From Cytophaga hutchinsonii ATCC 33406 (lineage in GTDB: Bacteria; Bacteroidota; Bacteroidia; Cytophagales; Cytophagaceae): a stretch of DNA of 64,000 nt. Shown one piece after another: positions 53,723 to 61,731 of the stretch. The number at the start of each line of letters is the position of its first letter. Position 1 is the stretch's first letter. The notes below the pieces were generated by a model. The model made no database searches. It saw only the letters and a list, made by a program, of their open reading frames with translations, and was not told where the DNA came from. A program made the translations under genes and the position numbers. The stretch spans positions 1,551,501 to 1,615,500 of the forward strand of contig NC_008255.1 of NCBI RefSeq assembly GCF_000014145.1, given 5' to 3'.

Positions 53723-54009
53723 AAGAAGTTGGGCCTGATACTATACTTCTACATATAATAATCCATCAAAAATATGTAAATTCAGTCAAAAAAAAAGGTT
53801 TTTAGCTTATTTATAATGTTTCTAAACGTCAATGTTTATAACCCTCGGTTTTCATACATATTGGTAAAAAACTGTTTTTATTCTGTGCTGAATTATCTGC
53901 GTTCTAGCCTTATTTTATGAATGGGATACATATAAAGTAATCCATTAAAATTGTATATTTGTATTAAACATCTTAATTGGTTGTAACATAACAGCCTATT
54001 AATACTTCA

Positions 54010-55314
54010 ATGATCTTATTCTATATTTGCGTTACCCTTTTTCTCGTTATTTTAAATGGTTTTTTTGTTGCCGCCGAATTTGCCATTGTAAAAGTCCGTT
54101 CCTCACAACTGGAAGTTAAAGCTGCAACGGGCAACTCCCGGGCGCAGGTTTCTTTAACGATTCTTGAAAATTTAGATGCCTATTTATCTGCTACTCAATT
54201 TGGTATTACTTTAGCCAGTCTCGGATTAGGCTGGGCAGGAGAGCGGGTTGTAATGCCTTTGGTGCTGATTGTGTTTGACCTGATGTCAATTTCATTGCCG
54301 GAATTATACATGCATGAAATTTCGATTGTTATCTCATTTACATTCATAACAATCATGCACATTGTTTTTGGGGAGCTTGCCCCTAAGTCAATTGCTATTC
54401 AGCGTGCAGAAGATGTTACATTAGCCATCGCCTATCCATTAAAAGCTTTTTATCTGATTTTCAAACCATTTATCTTTTTATTAAATGGCTTTGCTACATT
54501 CATCCTTAAGATCTCCGGATTCGCCAGTGTTGGAGAAAAAGAACTGCATTCAGCGGAAGAACTTGAATTACTTATTGATCAGGGGAAAATGAGTGGTGCA
54601 TTGAATCCAAATGAGCATCAGCTTATTAAAAATGTCTTCGGCTTTATTGATGTTACCGTTCGCCAGGTTATGACGCCGCGTACCAGCATCAACGCAATTG
54701 ATATTGATCTGCCGTTGGAATATGTGTTGAATAAAATAGTAAATGAAGGGTATTCAAGGCTACCTGTATATAAAGACAACATCGATAATATAATAGGTAT
54801 TTTATATACCAAAGATCTGTTGAAGATGATGAATAAAGGGGAACAGATTAAGCTGCAGTCAGCCATGCGGCAGCCATACTTTGTTCCTGAAACAAAAAAA
54901 ATAAATGAACTGCTCAAAAATCTTCAGGCTAAGCATTTACACATGGCTATTATTATAGATGAGTTTGGTGGTGTATCCGGAATCACTACCATTGAGGATA
55001 TCATTGAAGAACTGGTCGGTGAAATTCAGGATGAGCATGATGATGAAGCACCTGTTGTAGAACAGGTTTCAGCGAATGAGTTTGTGGTAAATGCGCTCGC
55101 AAACATACAGGATGTGAATGAATGGTTACCTGTTCCGTTACCCGAAGGACCTGAATACGATACCTTAGCCGGCTTACTCATTAAGATCTTTACACGGATT
55201 CCGGATTTAAGTGAAAAACTAACGTTTGAAGGATATCAATTCACAATTTTGAAGAAAAATAAACAAAGCATTTTACTGGTTAAAGTCCATAAACTGGAAG
55301 AAGAAGCGCAATAA
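54010..55314 (+). CDS. CNNM/CBS-domain membrane protein (CorC-HlyC family)
   Basis: A 434-residue membrane protein with an N-terminal CNNM domain (about 1-190, three to four helices; FFVAAEFAIVKVRSSQLE, ITLASLGLGWAGE, FGELAPKSIAIQRA), a CBS pair (about 210-340; VRQVMTPRTSINAI, EFGGVSGITTIEDIIEELVGEI) and a CorC/HlyC C-terminal domain (about 350-430). The family covers Mg2+/Co2+ export proteins and, in Bacteroidota, GldE of the gliding machinery; this copy cannot be assigned to GldE from sequence alone. A TATATTTG -7-like box lies at 53954-53961. Confidence 0.9.
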   Translation: MILFYICVTLFLVILNGFFVAAEFAIVKVRSSQLEVKAATGNSRAQVSLTILENLDAYLSATQFGITLASLGLGWAGERVVMPLVLIVFDLMSISLPELYMHEISIVISFTFITIMHIVFGELAPKSIAIQRAEDVTLAIAYPLKAFYLIFKPFIFLLNGFATFILKISGFASVGEKELHSAEELELLIDQGKMSGALNPNEHQLIKNVFGFIDVTVRQVMTPRTSINAIDIDLPLEYVLNKIVNEGYSRLPVYKDNIDNIIGILYTKDLLKMMNKGEQIKLQSAMRQPYFVPETKKINELLKNLQAKHLHMAIIIDEFGGVSGITTIEDIIEELVGEIQDEHDDEAPVVEQVSANEFVVNALANIQDVNEWLPVPLPEGPEYDTLAGLLIKIFTRIPDLSEKLTFEGYQFTILKKNKQSILLVKVHKLEEEAQ

Positions 55315-55341
55315 ACGCAAAATTATACTAAATAATTACTC

Positions 55342-55372
55342 AATGAGATAGTATTTAACTATCTCATTTTTA
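55342..55372 (+). terminator. Terminator after the CNNM/CBS gene
   Basis: 11-bp perfect stem AATGAGATAGT / ACTATCTCATT followed by TTTTATTT. Confidence 0.85.
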
Positions 55373-55492
55373 TTTGATTATGAAATATTGTATTTTTTTA
55401 CTAAAAAATAGTACTGTAATATTATCATAATTAAACTTCTTTTTATTATATTCGTATAGGTTAAAGGTTGAATATTTAAACAGAAATTGTAG

Positions 55493-55975
55493 ATGGTAAA
55501 GAATTTTGTAGCCTTCGGAATACTATTAAGTGTATTTTTATCTTCAAGTTCATTTGTATCAAACAACCCCACAATTAATAAGAAGGGGACATTTACATAT
55601 TATATCAATGGGAAACCATTTGTTATAGAAGGTATAACCGGCAGCTATAGAAAAATAACCGGTGGTGAATATCAACTTTCTTTTAGCAATGACCGTTTCA
55701 TAAAATTCACCTTTATGAATCCCGTACAACAATCTAAAATAGATTTATCTCAGCAGAGCAGAGCTGCTTATATCCGATACGAAGATCCTTCAACCAGCTT
55801 AATTGGAAAACCTTCAACAGGTTATGTTCAGTTAGATAAGATCGACGAAAACAATAAAGTTGTATCCGGCACATTTGAAATGGCATTACGTGTAGTAATG
55901 AATGACGGTACCATTAAAAATATTACTGTCTCTGAAGGCAGACTAAACGAGATTCCGATTGTATACAAACAATAA
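55493..55975 (+). CDS. Secreted DUF6252-like small protein
   Basis: A 160-residue protein with a signal peptide (VAFGILLSVFLSSSSFV, about 1-25) and a beta-rich mature part. GTFTYYINGKPFVIEG at the start and GYVQLDKIDENNKVVSGTFEMAL near the end follow the pattern of DUF6252-type Bacteroidota envelope proteins. The function is unknown, and the family match is from memory. No lipobox Cys. Monocistronic, with a strong terminator. Confidence 0.72.
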   Translation: MVKNFVAFGILLSVFLSSSSFVSNNPTINKKGTFTYYINGKPFVIEGITGSYRKITGGEYQLSFSNDRFIKFTFMNPVQQSKIDLSQQSRAAYIRYEDPSTSLIGKPSTGYVQLDKIDENNKVVSGTFEMALRVVMNDGTIKNITVSEGRLNEIPIVYKQ

Positions 55976-56008
55976 AAAATATTTTTAAAAATTAACCGTA
56001 TAATATAG

Positions 56009-56044
56009 AAGTCCTCATGCTGATAAGCGTGAGGACTTTTTTAT
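56009..56044 (+). terminator. Terminator after the secreted small protein
   Basis: 12-bp stem AAGTCCTCATGC / GCGTGAGGACTT (one G-T pair) then TTTTTT. Confidence 0.88.
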
Positions 56045-56216
56045 TTAAGTAAAACTTGTTAGATGTACACTGACAAATACTATTATTATTCCGATGTACT
56101 GTATAAGTATATATTGAAAGCATTTTGACACCATGGGGGCCAAATGCCTATAGAAAAAATAATATTGCGCGTATTTTTTTAATTCAATCTTAGCCATAGC
56201 GCAATCTTTTTATTTG

Positions 56217-56603
56217 TTACTTTAAACTCTGGTCTCCCGCAGAAAATAAAAAACCAATCGGAGTATCTATATCATACAGCCACTCATAACCTTTTGACTC
56301 TTTGTTGCAGAAAGGTTCCAGCAGTCTGACCATATTTTTATATCCCGCAGTTGTAAGGTCGCAATAGAGATGCTTGCCAACAACCTCTTCAATACCCAGA
56401 TCTTCTGCTGCGATTCGTAGCGTAAACAAACAGTTGACAGATTCAACAAAATCTAATGTATGTACATCCAGCGCTTTCTTTTCAGTCAGTACAACTTGTT
56501 GTACAGCATCTCTGAAAGCACGTGCCTGCGCGGAATTAAAGTCTGATAAACGAACGGCATGTTCATCAAATTCATTGATCTGATATAGAAATTCCAATTT
56601 CAT
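56217..56603 (-). CDS. Conserved-looking hypothetical protein
   Basis: A 128-residue soluble protein without signal peptide or membrane segment, starting MKLEFLYQINEFDEHAVRL. It reads as alternating strand and helix (LDVHTLDFVESVNCLFTLRI, HLYCDLTTAGYKNMVRLLEPF). No family recognised. Normal codon use for the window supports it as real. It follows hldD on the same strand behind a repeat/hairpin tract at 56616-56700. Confidence 0.65.
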   Translation of the reverse strand: MKLEFLYQINEFDEHAVRLSDFNSAQARAFRDAVQQVVLTEKKALDVHTLDFVESVNCLFTLRIAAEDLGIEEVVGKHLYCDLTTAGYKNMVRLLEPFCNKESKGYEWLYDIDTPIGFLFSAGDQSLK

Positions 56604-56615
56604 AGGTGTATGGAC

Positions 56616-56666
56616 GTATTGCTATACGCCCGGATTAAGATGTATTGCATACGCCCAGATTAAGAT
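56616..56666. repeat. Two tandem 25-26 bp repeats beside a hairpin
   Basis: GTATTGC(T)ATACGCCC(G/A)GATTAAGAT occurs at 56616-56641 and 56642-56666, and a third start (GTATTGCATAC) runs into the hairpin at 56678-56700. Each unit carries its own small GTAT/ATAC inverted repeat. Confidence 0.8.
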
Positions 56667-56677
56667 GTATTGCATAC

Positions 56678-56700
56678 CCGGGCATATGCAATATGCCCGG
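56678..56700 (-). terminator. Hairpin abutting the hldD stop codon
   Basis: Perfect 10-bp stem CCGGGCATAT / ATATGCCCGG with a GCA loop, directly next to the stop at 56701. No T run follows, so it may be an mRNA 3'-end stabiliser or part of the neighbouring repeat rather than a classical terminator. Confidence 0.5.
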
Positions 56701-57666
56701 CTACCAGTATTTATTTGGTATCAGGTAATTTTTTACATAATCTTTAATACCTTCTTCCAGGGTATGGAATGTATCCGTATAGCCAATGCTTTTAAGTTTG
56801 CCCATATTGGCTTCTGTAAAGTATTGATATTTATCACGGATATCTATGGGCGTATCAATGAAAGAAATATTTTCCGTTACCTCCATATTTTTAAACGTAT
56901 TTTTGGCAAGATCAAGGAATGTTCTGGCTGTACCGCTTCCTAAGTTATAGATGCCGCTGTTTTTGCGGTGATTCATCAGGAAGATGATTACGTTGCAGAC
57001 ATCTTTCACATACACAAAGTCACGCATCTGTCCGCCATCTGTATATTCTGCTTTGTGTGAACGGAACAATTTCATCTTTCCGGAATTTTTTATCTGATGA
57101 AACGCATGGAAGATCACCGAAGCCATTCTGCTTTTATGATATTCATTCGGTCCGTAAACGTTAAAGAATTTTAAGCCTGCCCAGAAGAATGGTTGTTTCT
57201 CCTGTTGTAATGCCCAGATATCAAAATCATTTTTAGAATCACCATATGGATTCAATGGTTTTAATTGCGGGATTTTCTGCTCATTATCATCGTAGCCAAA
57301 CTCACCATTACCATACGTTGCAGCAGAAGAAGCATAGACAAGGGGTATCTGATACTTGATACAGGCGTTCCACATGTTTTTTGAATAGGCAACATTCAGT
57401 CTGTCAAAGATTGCTTTGTCGAATTCAGTTGTATCAGTGCGTGCGCCTATATGAAAGATGAATTCAACATGTTTGTTGTTTTTATCCAGCCAATCGAAAA
57501 AATCATCACGGTCCACATACTCCTGAATCTTTTTATTTTCCAGATTCTTTTTCTTTTCGGGATTTTCAAAATGATCTACTGCAACGATAAAATTAAAATT
57601 CAACTCATTTAAGCGTTGAATTAAGCAGCTTCCGATAAATCCAGCCGCACCTGTAACAACCATCAT
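56701..57666 (-). CDS. hldD: ADP-glyceromanno-heptose 6-epimerase
   Basis: NAD(P)-dependent short-chain epimerase of 321 residues. It converts ADP-D-glycero- to ADP-L-glycero-D-manno-heptose for the LPS inner core. The N-terminal dinucleotide motif is TGAAGFIGSCL, HIGARTDTTE is the HldD signature, and YGDSKNDFD holds the catalytic Tyr-x3-Lys. NLGSGTARTFLDLA and DIRDKYQYFTEA near the C-terminus are typical. It implies heptose-containing LPS. Divergent from the BtuF-like gene. Confidence 0.93.
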   Translation of the reverse strand: MMVVTGAAGFIGSCLIQRLNELNFNFIVAVDHFENPEKKKNLENKKIQEYVDRDDFFDWLDKNNKHVEFIFHIGARTDTTEFDKAIFDRLNVAYSKNMWNACIKYQIPLVYASSAATYGNGEFGYDDNEQKIPQLKPLNPYGDSKNDFDIWALQQEKQPFFWAGLKFFNVYGPNEYHKSRMASVIFHAFHQIKNSGKMKLFRSHKAEYTDGGQMRDFVYVKDVCNVIIFLMNHRKNSGIYNLGSGTARTFLDLAKNTFKNMEVTENISFIDTPIDIRDKYQYFTEANMGKLKSIGYTDTFHTLEEGIKDYVKNYLIPNKYW

Positions 57667-57725
57667 AAGACTTCGTGATTATATTCAAATATTTGGCTTA
57701 AATTTACTAATTATTTTCTGAACCG

Positions 57726-58601
57726 ATGAGATATTCTATTTACTTGTGCATACTTTTTGTTCTTTCAATACTATCCTGCAACTCAAAGCAGGAGGATCGT
57801 GTAATTGAATCATTCTATGTGCGTAAAGATGATCTGGGCAGGAATGTCAGCATTTCTGTCAATCCGAAAAGAATTCTGAGTCTTACACCTTCCATAACCG
57901 AATTAGTATATACGTTCTCAGATACTTCTAGATTAATAGGGCGTTCCGTATGGTGCGATTACCCGGCAGGTGTAAAAGTTATTCCTGCTGTAAACAATTA
58001 TCCATTAGATATAGAAGGCGTTGTACGTTTGAAGCCGGATTTGATTTTGGTTAAACAGGGGATGATCAGTGTACAGGAACTGGACAAGCTGGAGCAACTG
58101 CATCTGGCTGTTTATGTGCAGAAATATGATCTGCTGAATGAAATATATGCCAGCACGAAAACACTTGTTGAGATTACAAAAGGGGATTCTGCAACATATA
58201 AACATTGGCTAACATCCATGCAGTCCGATACTATGCATACATCTGTACAGCATGCGAAAACATGCCTGGCAGTTACATCTGTTTCACCTATTTATGTATT
58301 TGGTAAAACAACATTTGTTTCAGAATTGATTGAACAGGCCGGTGGTAAAAATTGTGTTGAAACCATTCAAAGTGCTTATCCGACGGTAGATGTAGAATAT
58401 ATTTTGCGGGCAAATCCGGATGTTTTTATTTTTAATTCAACCGATCAGCAGAAGCTTTTTTTTGAAACCTATCCGTTGCTTAAACAATGCAAAGGCTACA
58501 TTACGAACCAGCTGTTTGTGATCGATGATTCTATTATGAGCAGGCCGGGTATCAGACTACCGATACTTAAAGATTCACTTGTTTCCATATTATCAAAATG
58601 A
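57726..58601 (+). CDS. BtuF-like substrate-binding lipoprotein
   Basis: A 291-residue periplasmic-binding-protein of the class III (FepB/BtuF) type. The signal ends in lipobox ILSC (Cys19), so it is lipid-anchored. ILSLTPSITELVY opens the first lobe, and GRSVWCDYPAGV carries the Trp-Cys-Asp-Tyr-Pro segment seen in corrinoid-binding BtuF proteins. That suggests vitamin B12 or cobinamide, but a siderophore cannot be excluded. It overlaps the permease start by four bases (ATGA). Confidence 0.88.
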   Translation: MRYSIYLCILFVLSILSCNSKQEDRVIESFYVRKDDLGRNVSISVNPKRILSLTPSITELVYTFSDTSRLIGRSVWCDYPAGVKVIPAVNNYPLDIEGVVRLKPDLILVKQGMISVQELDKLEQLHLAVYVQKYDLLNEIYASTKTLVEITKGDSATYKHWLTSMQSDTMHTSVQHAKTCLAVTSVSPIYVFGKTTFVSELIEQAGGKNCVETIQSAYPTVDVEYILRANPDVFIFNSTDQQKLFFETYPLLKQCKGYITNQLFVIDDSIMSRPGIRLPILKDSLVSILSK

Positions 58602-59596
58602 AGCAAGCCATCCTGTACATAGCCGCACTGTTGGTTGTTGTTTTTCTGCTCGCTGCAGGAACCACGCTAGATGTAAAAACGATTCATGCATTGCCTAAAG
58701 CAATGTTTCAATTTGACAGCAGTTCTATGAACAATGTAATCTGGATCGAATTGCGTATGCCAAGATTGTTATTAGCACTTTTAACCGGATCGGCCCTGGG
58801 TTTATCCGGCTATCTGATGCAGGTACTTGTACGCAATCCATTGGCAGACCCTTATGTATTGGGCAGTTCAGCCGGAGCATCGTTGTTTGCAGCCGTATTT
58901 TATATCTGGCTGGCGCCGGGTTTCGCGAGTTTATCCGTTTTGCTTGTGTTAACATTTGCCGGAGCATTCGGTACAAATATCGTCTCGTTATTTCTTTCAA
59001 CCGTTAACGGACGGATCGTGCCATACCGGATGATACTGGTAGGTATTGCCATATCCAGTTTAGCCATTGCCTTACTTTCATTAATGCTTTATACATCCGG
59101 TGCAGACCAGTCCTGGAAAAATATTATCTTCTGGACATTCGGTTCTTTTCAAACAGCAAGCTGGGAAAAAGTTGCTGTAATGGCAGGCATTGTATCTGCG
59201 CTCATACTCCTGTCAATGCTGTTTTTCAACGCATTCCAGATCATGGAACTTGGTGAAGAAAATGCAAACAGAATAGGTGTACCCGTTCAGCGCTACCGCA
59301 TTGTATTGTTACTGCTTTCATCCATGCTTACGGGAGCGGCGGTAAGTATGGTCGGCCCCATCGGTTTTATAGGTTTGATCATGCCGCATATGGTGCGTAT
59401 TCTTTTTAACTACAGACAGACACGTGCATTCATCCTTGTACTGTGTTATTTATCAGGAGTATTTTTAATGATCTGTGAAATGCTTTCGAGTCAGTTGTTT
59501 CCGCCGCAAGGCATACCAGCCGGCATATTGATGTCCTTGATTGGTGTACCATTCTTCCTGTACTTATTGTTAAAGACCAGCGATAAAAACATCTGA
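58598..59596 (+). CDS. FecCD/BtuC-type ABC permease
   Basis: A 332-residue inner-membrane permease with about ten helices. Signatures are WIELRMPRLLLALLTGSALGLSGYLMQVLVRNPLADPYVLG, here cited only by its parts LRMPRLLLAL and NPLADPYVLG, and VGPIGFIGLIMPHMVR, the loop that contacts the ATPase. It partners with the BtuF-like lipoprotein. No ATP-binding gene follows: the next gene is the QueD-like enzyme. The ATPase must be elsewhere. Confidence 0.92.
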   Translation: MKQAILYIAALLVVVFLLAAGTTLDVKTIHALPKAMFQFDSSSMNNVIWIELRMPRLLLALLTGSALGLSGYLMQVLVRNPLADPYVLGSSAGASLFAAVFYIWLAPGFASLSVLLVLTFAGAFGTNIVSLFLSTVNGRIVPYRMILVGIAISSLAIALLSLMLYTSGADQSWKNIIFWTFGSFQTASWEKVAVMAGIVSALILLSMLFFNAFQIMELGEENANRIGVPVQRYRIVLLLLSSMLTGAAVSMVGPIGFIGLIMPHMVRILFNYRQTRAFILVLCYLSGVFLMICEMLSSQLFPPQGIPAGILMSLIGVPFFLYLLLKTSDKNI

Positions 59597-59645
59597 TATG
59601 TTAGCTACAATTGCTACCTTTGTATGAGGAAAAATCAATGCCGTT

Positions 59646-60071
59646 ATGATCATATACGTATCCAGACAAGAACATTTTAACGCAGCACACAAACTATATA
59701 ATCCGGCCTGGTCGGAGGAAAAAAATGCTGAAATGTTTGGGCCATGTGCAAATTCAAACTGGCATGGCCATAATTTTGATTTGATTGTTACAGTAAAAGG
59801 TGAGCCGAGCCCTGACACAGGGTTTGTCATTGACCTTAAAAAATTAAGCACCCTGATCCGTGAAAAAGTAACGGATAAAGTAGATCATAAAAATCTGAAT
59901 CTGGATGTAGATTTTATGATCGGAAAAATGGCCAGTACAGAAATACTGGCGTATGAATTCTGGAAGATACTTGAACCGCATATCACAACACTTTCTGATG
60001 GCAGAGGTAAGCTGCATTCAATCAAATTGTATGAAACACCACGCAACTACGTGGAATATTTCGGCGAGTAA
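59646..60071 (+). CDS. queD: QueD/6-pyruvoyl-tetrahydropterin synthase family enzyme
   Basis: A 141-residue T-fold enzyme. Zinc ligands are in HFNAAHKL (His15 region) and NWHGHNFDL (HGH), and GPCANSNWHGH supplies the catalytic Cys with the usual C-x5-HGH spacing. Either 6-carboxytetrahydropterin synthase (queuosine pathway) or a pterin synthase is possible. QueD is favoured because the pathway is widespread in Bacteroidota; no other que gene lies nearby to confirm it. Confidence 0.85.
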   Translation: MIIYVSRQEHFNAAHKLYNPAWSEEKNAEMFGPCANSNWHGHNFDLIVTVKGEPSPDTGFVIDLKKLSTLIREKVTDKVDHKNLNLDVDFMIGKMASTEILAYEFWKILEPHITTLSDGRGKLHSIKLYETPRNYVEYFGE

Positions 60072-60135
60072 GTACAAAAAATAAAGACAACAAGTTCAGG
60101 GACATATACGTATATGATCCTTTTAACCTGCTACT

Positions 60136-61272
60136 ATGAAATATTATTTAATCTGTGGTGAACGTTCCGGTGATTTACACGCATCTAATTTAATCAAGGC
60201 ATTAAAAACAAAAGATGCTGAAGCTAAAATTCGTGGGATAGGCGGCGATTTGTCGAAAGCAGCAGGTATGAAGCTTCATGCGCATTACAAAGACATTGCG
60301 TTTATGGGTTTTGTAGAAGTGTTTTTAAATCTGTTCACGATTTTTAACGTATTACGCAAAGCAAAAAAAGATATTCTAGCGTTTCAGCCGGATGCAATTA
60401 TACTGGTAGATTTTTCAGGCTTCAATATGAAGATCGCGGCGTTCTGTAAAGAAAATAATATAAAAGTATTTTATTACATTTCTCCGAAGGTATGGGCCTG
60501 GAATACCAAACGTGCGTATAAAATTAAAAAGCTGGTTGATCATATGTTTGTGATTCTTCCTTTTGAAAAAGAGTTTTTCGCAACGTATGACTACAAAGTA
60601 GATTATGTAGGCAATCCCTTGCGCGATGCCATAGCCTCATTCACTCCGAATAATAACTTCATACAGAAGCATCAGCTAAATGCAGAGAAAAAACTGGTAG
60701 CCATTCTTCCCGGCAGCCGGTTTCAGGAAGTAACCATGTTGCTGGATCGGATGGTAGAAGTCGCATTTGATTTTCCTAATATACAGTTTGTGATAGCAGC
60801 CGTTTCTAATCTGGATTCTGCTATGTACGAACCATACAAAAGACACAATGTAAAAATCGTTACCGATGAAACATATGATCTGCTGCTGCATGCTCGCGCA
60901 GCTGTAGTAGCTTCCGGTACAGCAACACTGGAAACCTGTCTGTTTAATGTACCGCAGGTTGTTTGTTACCGGTTGAATACATTATCGTATTATATTGCCA
61001 AGGCCGTATTAAGTGTGAAATATATCTCGTTGGTTAATTTAATTGTTGACAAACCGATAGTGAAAGAACTGATCCAGGGAGACTGTACCATTCAGAATAT
61101 CCGGGCCGAGCTTGAGCAGTTATTGCCGGAAACAGCTTACCGGAAAGACATGATTGCCGGTTACCACGAAGTTTCAAGCCGGGTGGGGGATACAGGTGTG
61201 TCAGAAAAAACAGCCCGCCTTATTATACAGTATCTCAAAGGCGAACCTGAATATGTGCATGAATTAAATTGA
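60136..61272 (+). CDS. lpxB: Lipid-A-disaccharide synthase
   Basis: GT19 glycosyltransferase of 378 residues that joins UDP-2,3-diacylglucosamine and lipid X to make the lipid A disaccharide at the inner membrane. GERSGDLHASNLIKAL at the N-terminus, ILVDFSGFNMKIA, YYISPKVWAW and LPGSRFQEV are the family segments. The late TATLETCLFNVPQVVCYR lines the nucleotide-sugar site. Together with hldD it points to LPS-containing outer membrane. A strong terminator follows. Confidence 0.95.
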   Translation: MKYYLICGERSGDLHASNLIKALKTKDAEAKIRGIGGDLSKAAGMKLHAHYKDIAFMGFVEVFLNLFTIFNVLRKAKKDILAFQPDAIILVDFSGFNMKIAAFCKENNIKVFYYISPKVWAWNTKRAYKIKKLVDHMFVILPFEKEFFATYDYKVDYVGNPLRDAIASFTPNNNFIQKHQLNAEKKLVAILPGSRFQEVTMLLDRMVEVAFDFPNIQFVIAAVSNLDSAMYEPYKRHNVKIVTDETYDLLLHARAAVVASGTATLETCLFNVPQVVCYRLNTLSYYIAKAVLSVKYISLVNLIVDKPIVKELIQGDCTIQNIRAELEQLLPETAYRKDMIAGYHEVSSRVGDTGVSEKTARLIIQYLKGEPEYVHELN

Positions 61273-61290
61273 AATAATGAATTAGTCATA

Positions 61291-61340
61291 AAAAGAAAAG
61301 CATCTTTGATAAAATATCAAAGATGCTTTTCTTTTTTATT
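61291..61340 (+). terminator. Terminator after lpxB
   Basis: Perfect 21-bp stem (61291-61311 with 61315-61335) containing AAAGCATCTTTGATA, ending in TTTTCTTTTTT. Confidence 0.92.
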
Positions 61341-61640
61341 TAAAACCCTTCGCCTTGGGTCACCGGCCAACTGTTAACAGCGAAGAGTTCAGGAACTGCC
61401 CCAATACTTCTATATACACAACAAAAGCTGGGACATTATGGAGAAGAAGGAAGGCCGGCAAATCAGTTGCTTATCAATACGCTTTTATATACAAAAATAT
61501 GGGCTACACATAAAGAGTTTGGTTTCTATTAAGTGATAGATTTTTAATGAAGCCTTTTATGCCTTGTGGCACACAAGAGATAATCCTTTACCCTTTGTCT
61601 GTCGCACACATACCTGAACCTCATATAGAAGATACAAGCA
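61341..61640. other. 300-bp spacer between convergent genes
   Basis: Between the lpxB terminator and the terminator of the DUF2126 gene. No open frame of note, RNA gene or repeat was recognised. Confidence 0.4.
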
Positions 61641-61690
61641 TATAAATTTAAACAGCCCAGCATTTTAATCGCGGGCTGTTTAAATTTATA
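61641..61690 (-). terminator. Terminator after the DUF2126 gene
   Basis: Perfect 18-bp stem TATAAATTTAAACAGCCC (61641-61658) with 61673-61690, 42 bases past the stop codon at 61732. Confidence 0.8.
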
Positions 61691-61731
61691 TACTCATATG
61701 AATGTTTGAATTTGCATGTAATACAGCAAAC

